This document shows, in pieces, positions 58,891 through 64,000 of a DNA stretch of 64,000 bases. A model generated the notes under the pieces. It was not told the origin of the DNA, did not search any database, and saw nothing but the letters and a program-made list of their open reading frames with translations. The stretch comes from Dromaius novaehollandiae. Lineage: Eukaryota > Chordata > Aves > Casuariiformes > Dromaiidae. Within the stretch, counting starts at the first letter, position 1. Every line of letters starts with the position of its first letter. Location: positions 36,045,585-36,109,584 of the forward strand of contig NC_088101.1 in assembly GCF_036370855.1 (NCBI RefSeq), given 5' to 3'. Made by a program: the position numbers and the translations under genes.

Positions 58891-61800
58891 TATTGAAAGT
58901 TATGTTTTGTTTTGTTTTTTCCTCAAACCCCTATAGGCGTAGAAAATTGTTTTGATCTGTGTTCACATGTAGTAAAACTTTCTCCTGTCTCCTCTTACTA
59001 TATTTTGATTTTTATTTATTTATTTTAAGTTTAAGGCTATACCAGAGTTGTGCAGCCAGCAGTGTTTGTCTGAAAAGAGAAGTCTGTGGTGCTCCAACAA
59101 GTATTAGGAGGCTGCATGCAGACCGTCTGAGGTGTTCTGGGAATGCTTGGCACCCCGGATTTCTTACTGTTCTGAATGATGGCTGATTACGGTTTTACTG
59201 GGTGTTTTTGGAGTAAGGGAACATTGCATTTTAAAGATTAAAACTGGCCTCTCTACAGTTGCTCTATTGCCTTGTCTTGCACTTGCTGTCCCAGCTGTTA
59301 TATTTATCCCAGCATTGTAAGTTCAGCAATCCTCTTTCCACTCAACACCACTAGAGCTGAGGGCTATTTTAGCTCAGCTACTCATGGCTAATGCACACTG
59401 CTTGCTACACATACACGTTCCAGTAAATTTCTCCAAAGCTGCAGCCTTTGTCGTCGTCTCTGATTTGAGGAACTTTCACCCATCCAGATCTAACATAAAA
59501 CACGTTTCTCAGGGCTTGCTCTAATGAAAGAATAAATGGTAGGCACGATGATGGGGTAATTCCTTTTTTGCCAAAAGTACCATAGAGCCTCAACCACTGT
59601 CCTTAGCTTCCCAGATTTCTTCCACTAGCATGCAATAACTGTGACAGGATGATCCCCAAACCTAGTGCAGGATTTGCCTCTGGAGTAGAAGCAAGAGGGC
59701 TGCGTGTTACCAAACATACAATGAAGCGTTACTTGTGGCTGTTAGCAGAAGCAGGGAAAGTCACAGATCCGTTTGGCTAATGGAAAGGGAGGACAGTGAG
59801 GACAAAGAGTGGGTTCGGGCTTTTTGTCCTCCAAAAACAAGAAGCAGCATTTCTTCTCTGAACAGTATTTCAGGGAAACAAGCAAAAGAGGAACTGTCCA
59901 GTTAGGAATGATTGACACAGGGAAGGGACTTTTTTGCCCAGATATGTTTTTTTTTGAGGGGAAAAAGTGACAACAGAATAGCCTGTTCTGAAGGGCTGCA
60001 GGAGGACAACTGCAGATTTAGGAAAAGCTATGGACCAGGAACAATATGGCGAAGTGAACTAATCAAAAGCAAAACTCTGCAACAGTGTGGTAAGTGATAC
60101 AGCACATCACAGCAGACTAAAATTAGTAAAAATACAAGCAAACGCTACCAGGAGGGAAAGATTGCCCAGAGGGCTTTGATATCATAACTTTTAATACCTC
60201 AAAGTGAGCCAGTGCGAAAACTGTTCACATGAAGGGTGGACTGGCAGTGCTCTTCAAAATATTATTTTTGGGTTGCTCATCTCTAGTGCCTGGTGACGTG
60301 GCTTCAGGGAAGGAGGCTCTGCACATTTGTATAGCATGCAAGTTTCTGAAACCATACTGAGCCCTAGAGGATTCTTTATACAGTAACTAAAAAATGAGCG
60401 AAGGCTGCTAATAAGGACAGTGTTGTCCTGGCAGTACTTGTTATTCAGCAAAAATCCTTGAGCATTTCAGTCTATTTAAGACGTTTTCTTTCTGTGGACA
60501 CTTCGGTCTGCCTGGCTGTCAGCTATCTAGGTTTTAGAAATGCTTGGATTGCTTGCTTATAGTGGGGGTGAACTGCTTTATTAGGTTCTGAATCAACCTA
60601 GGAATGCCTAGTTATTTTGTTTAGGCTCTCAGTCCCCTATTCTATGATACACTTGGATGATTGTATGCCCTTCAGCATAGTAGGCTTTTACTGCGCACAC
60701 ATGCACATACACCCTGCCCCCATCCACGTATCTCATAGCATTGTTAGAAACTCTGTGCTGAGGACTGTACCTCTCCAGGGTTGTCATTTCCTTTTAGTTG
60801 CCCATTTTGGGAGATGGAGAGAATAAAAACCTCAGTATATTTTTTGAAGCGTAAAACTGGAGCAAGGCAGCAGTAGCTGTGAGAGGTATAAAGCTAATAC
60901 AGAAATGGATCCTAATGTTGCAAACTAGCTATATGGATTGAGTTAACATGCACTCTCAGGGAGAGGAAAAAGAGGACTTGATGTGGATTAGATTAGGGAA
61001 TGAAGAAATTATTTGTTGAGAAGGAAGATAGCTAGATACACAGATACAGCTCCTGGAACAGAAGCCAAAATCACCTTGCATAACACTTTGGGAAAGTTGC
61101 CCATGCTAATTGTACAGCCATAGATATACATACTGAAGGCACAAAGAATTATAAAGTAAACACCCAACAAAGCCACAGTATCTTAAGAAAATGAGATAAA
61201 TTTATACAACTTACAAAATATGCGTATTTTATAACATGTTATAGATAGTAATTTGGGAGATTGGTCAATACAGAGGAAAAAAACCATTTGTCAATGCAAC
61301 ATAATTGGCTCTATTTTATATTGAGTGTTTACAGCAGCAAGTTGGCTTCATATAAGTGTTTTAAATTACTGTAAGTGTAACAGAAATTAGGACTCTGAAA
61401 GGAATAAAAGGACTCACTTTGCCTAAGTTAGATCACTGATACAGGAGGTCAGACTCCCTAAGCCTCCTCTGTCAGTGGAGGGACTACCAGAGGGAAGGAC
61501 AGACTGATTCCTTCCTGGGAAAACGTAAAAGCTTATAGAACTGAAATGGCTACAGCAAGTTTCTAGGCTTGACCCTAAAGAAGAATCTAGGTGAACTATT
61601 TTTAGTGCCTATATCAATGTAGCTGCATGTCAGTGAATAATGTTGACCTAACGAGTTGATTGTAAAGTAAACTCTCTACTTACCTGTTAGTGAATAATTT
61701 CAATCAGTTGTTTCTGTGGGCCTAAATTATATATTGCCAAACTAAAATACGTTGCAGAGTAAATTGTGTTGAAATGAAAAGCAGGCCACTGATCAGACAT

Positions 61801-64000
61801 ATTACCTGATAATTCATGAAAAGGTGACCACTGATATTTAACAATTTCTCATTATGTAAGAAAATTCTCTTGGATTACCTCAAGATAATAGTGATCTACT
61901 GAGAGTGCCAGTAAACATCCACTTTTTGATAGTCTTGTTATCATAATCCTTGTCTTTTAGATGAGTAATTTAATTGTAAGTAGCTGATGGTTTTCTTAGG
62001 CTCTATAATAGTTTTTTTTTGAATTCTTTCTTAGTGAATTCAGTAGAAGAGACTGAAAAAACATTTAAAGTACCAGAAATCTAAACCCAGCATTATCTTT
62101 CAGAAATCTCCTACCTGTCTGGATCAATTTATATTCAAAGATGTGGCACCCATAATCTTTAATTCAAAATCACTTCACAATGAAATACAAGTAGGTGGAG
62201 GAAGGTTACGACTGTGCAGACCCCTCCCTTGGCAGCCGCAGTGGAAACAGACGTGCTGCTAAGGACAAGAAGAATGGAGACTCCAGCAGAGTACAAATAC
62301 AACTACAAAAAGCTGACTTTCGTTTTAAGGCACTCACGCAAACAAACATACAGGCACTTGTGTCTACAGTTCTTACTGGGGAACATAAGCAAAGATTAAA
62401 GTCAAGCTGCAGCATTTTTGCTAATGTACAGCTTCCATACAAAATCTCTGCTTTCTGGAGTTATAGCATTGGCAAAAATATCAATAAACTATCTGTGATC
62501 AACATAAGCATGGAATAGTTACTTAGCAGGAATTGCCGAATTAGACCCTACATTGAACGTGGTAAATGTTACTTAACTAACCTTTGCAGTGCTGCGAAGC
62601 AGGAGAGAAGTTACTATACACACCAAACACACCTGAGACGCTCAAATGAAGTGACCTGACCAAAACTGTGTAGCTGTCAAAGTGGTAGTCGTGCTCTCAG
62701 TACTGTGCCAACTGTCCAATGAAGAATAAAGGGGAAAGTGTAAATTGTTCATACAATGCTTAGCAGGCAATGAGGTATTTAAAAGACAATTGCAATAAAA
62801 AAGACCCTGACGTGGGTGTAAAGGATAGATCTTTGAAGTCTGACTGTGATTATAAGCTATGTGTACTTGTGCTCTGTGGAATCTTTCTATGTAAAATGTT
62901 TCCAAAGATTCAATTTTTCAGAAGATAGCTATATTTAATTTTAGAATGAAGCTATTCTGAATGTCTAAGCACATATATTACTCTCTTCATTCAAAACTGG
63001 ATATTAAAAAAGATTCAATGTAGGTGAGTCAAGCTGGACTGCTGAACTTTTGGGTCCAGCCTTTGAGAACTTGACAAAGGGAAGCAAGCTAGAAAGGTAT
63101 GATTCCAACTGAATTTCTGAGTGAGGCAGCTACCTACATATATTCTCTTCAGTCTAGAAAAATGGATTTAAATTCATTCCTGTATGAATTTTAAGTGCAG
63201 ACAGATATGCAGACAGAACTTTGTATCTAACCAGTTAGATAGACAGATTTACAGAAGTTGAGACTTGTATTTTTGAAAATCTTGATCAAGAAGTGTTGTA
63301 GCAAAATGTTGCCATTAAAGTTAATAAGACTGAGATTTCTTTCATCCTCCTGAAAGATGGTCTGAAGGCTAAACTTCTGTTGAAAGCTTTAGGACTTTAT
63401 GGTACTTAGGTACATTACAAACTCTAGAGTTTCTTTTTATTCCTTTCCTCTCCTTCCCTCTCTCCAAGTTAATGAAAGTGTAAGAAACCACTAGTGATGA
63501 AAAGAAAACAGAACTGACAACTATATGAGAGAACCACAGTCTCAGAGCCCTCACAAAGGGCAATATAAATTATTAAGCATCAGGTATTAGTTAAAAACAG
63601 CATCTGACATAAGTTTTTTTCTGGAAAGTAAAGAGATACTAATTTTAAGGAAAAAATCTATCTTAGCCGGCAGTTGGGGGAAGTCCTAGAAAGTCCCCTA
63701 AGATTTTTCTAGTAAGATATATGCCACATGCCCCAGAGAGGGAATACAGGATATACAGTATGCTGGGCAACAGGGTGGGGGAATGAAATGCACTCCTTGA
63801 GGGAAGCGTGGAGCTCACGTGCTAATAATGATCTGACTAGGTCTGACCCATAGAGCTGACATTGCCCAAGTCAGAGGAAATTTAATCTTGTTTGAACTGG
63901 GACGGACTCGGTATTCTTGGGGCTCATACTTTAGCCCTTCTAGATATGGTCTCTGTAACTTTCTCTGTAGCTTATTCTCTCCAGCTATAAAATAGTAAAG
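58891..64000. other. Intergenic, no gene seen
   Basis: AT-rich sequence to the window end, with short patternless open frames only. GAB1, the downstream neighbour of USP38 in mammals, would be expected to begin with a CpG-rich first exon, and none is seen here. Confidence 0.6.

Noticed and set aside
46620-64000. First exon of GAB1 expected downstream
   Set aside because: No sequence coding the GAB1 PH-domain start was found, and the only GC-rich block (47.85-48.36 kb) does not encode it.
1-64000. tRNA genes and CRISPR arrays
   Set aside because: No GGTTCGAATCC-type B box with a paired A box was noticed, and no regularly spaced repeats; the window is vertebrate, so CRISPR is not expected.

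Overview
This is ordinary vertebrate nuclear DNA, most likely from a bird. It holds one multi-exon protein gene with GT-AG introns, a GC-rich CpG-island promoter, AT-rich flanks, and a few decayed CR1-type LINE fragments. I saw no Alu-, B1- or L1-like mammalian repeats. CR1 also occurs in turtles and crocodilians, so the bird call is an inference from CR1 plus the compact gene and low repeat content. I cannot name the species.

The only gene I can support is USP38 (ubiquitin carboxyl-terminal hydrolase 38), on the + strand and complete. Ten coding exons run from the ATG at 21309 to the TGA ending at 43137. They join to exactly 3120 nt (1039 codons plus stop) with matching splice phases at all nine introns. 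Human USP38, as I recall it, is 1042 residues. The N-terminal half (exons 1-5) is a long helical region typical of USP38/USP35. The USP catalytic domain starts in exon 6 (Cys box, C455), continues through the QQD box in exon 8, and occupies most of the 1351-nt exon 9 (zinc-type CxxC pairs, H857, D916). Exon 10 encodes a short glycine-rich tail.

Layout: 1-20.7 kb is upstream intergenic DNA with a CR1 fragment (1.4-1.7 kb), a G-rich island (5.6-6.0 kb) and small repeats. 20.7-22.1 kb is a CpG island with Sp1-, CCAAT-, NRF1- and ETS-like sites, covering the promoter, 5' UTR and exon 1. 22.0-43.0 kb holds the introns and exons 2-10, with two CR1 fragments and a possible intronic poly(A) site. 43.1 to about 46.6 kb is the 3' UTR or transcript-end zone, with several AATAAA signals. 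46.6-64 kb is downstream intergenic DNA without a recognisable gene; it has one GC-rich island (47.85-48.36 kb) and a homeobox-motif-rich AT block near 58.6-58.9 kb. In mammals USP38 lies between INPP4B and GAB1; I see coding sequence from neither.

I found no previously undescribed system. The leads worth checking are isoform and regulatory ones: a premature intron-9 polyadenylation isoform, upstream ORFs at the USP38 start, two unexplained GC-rich islets and a candidate conserved enhancer.
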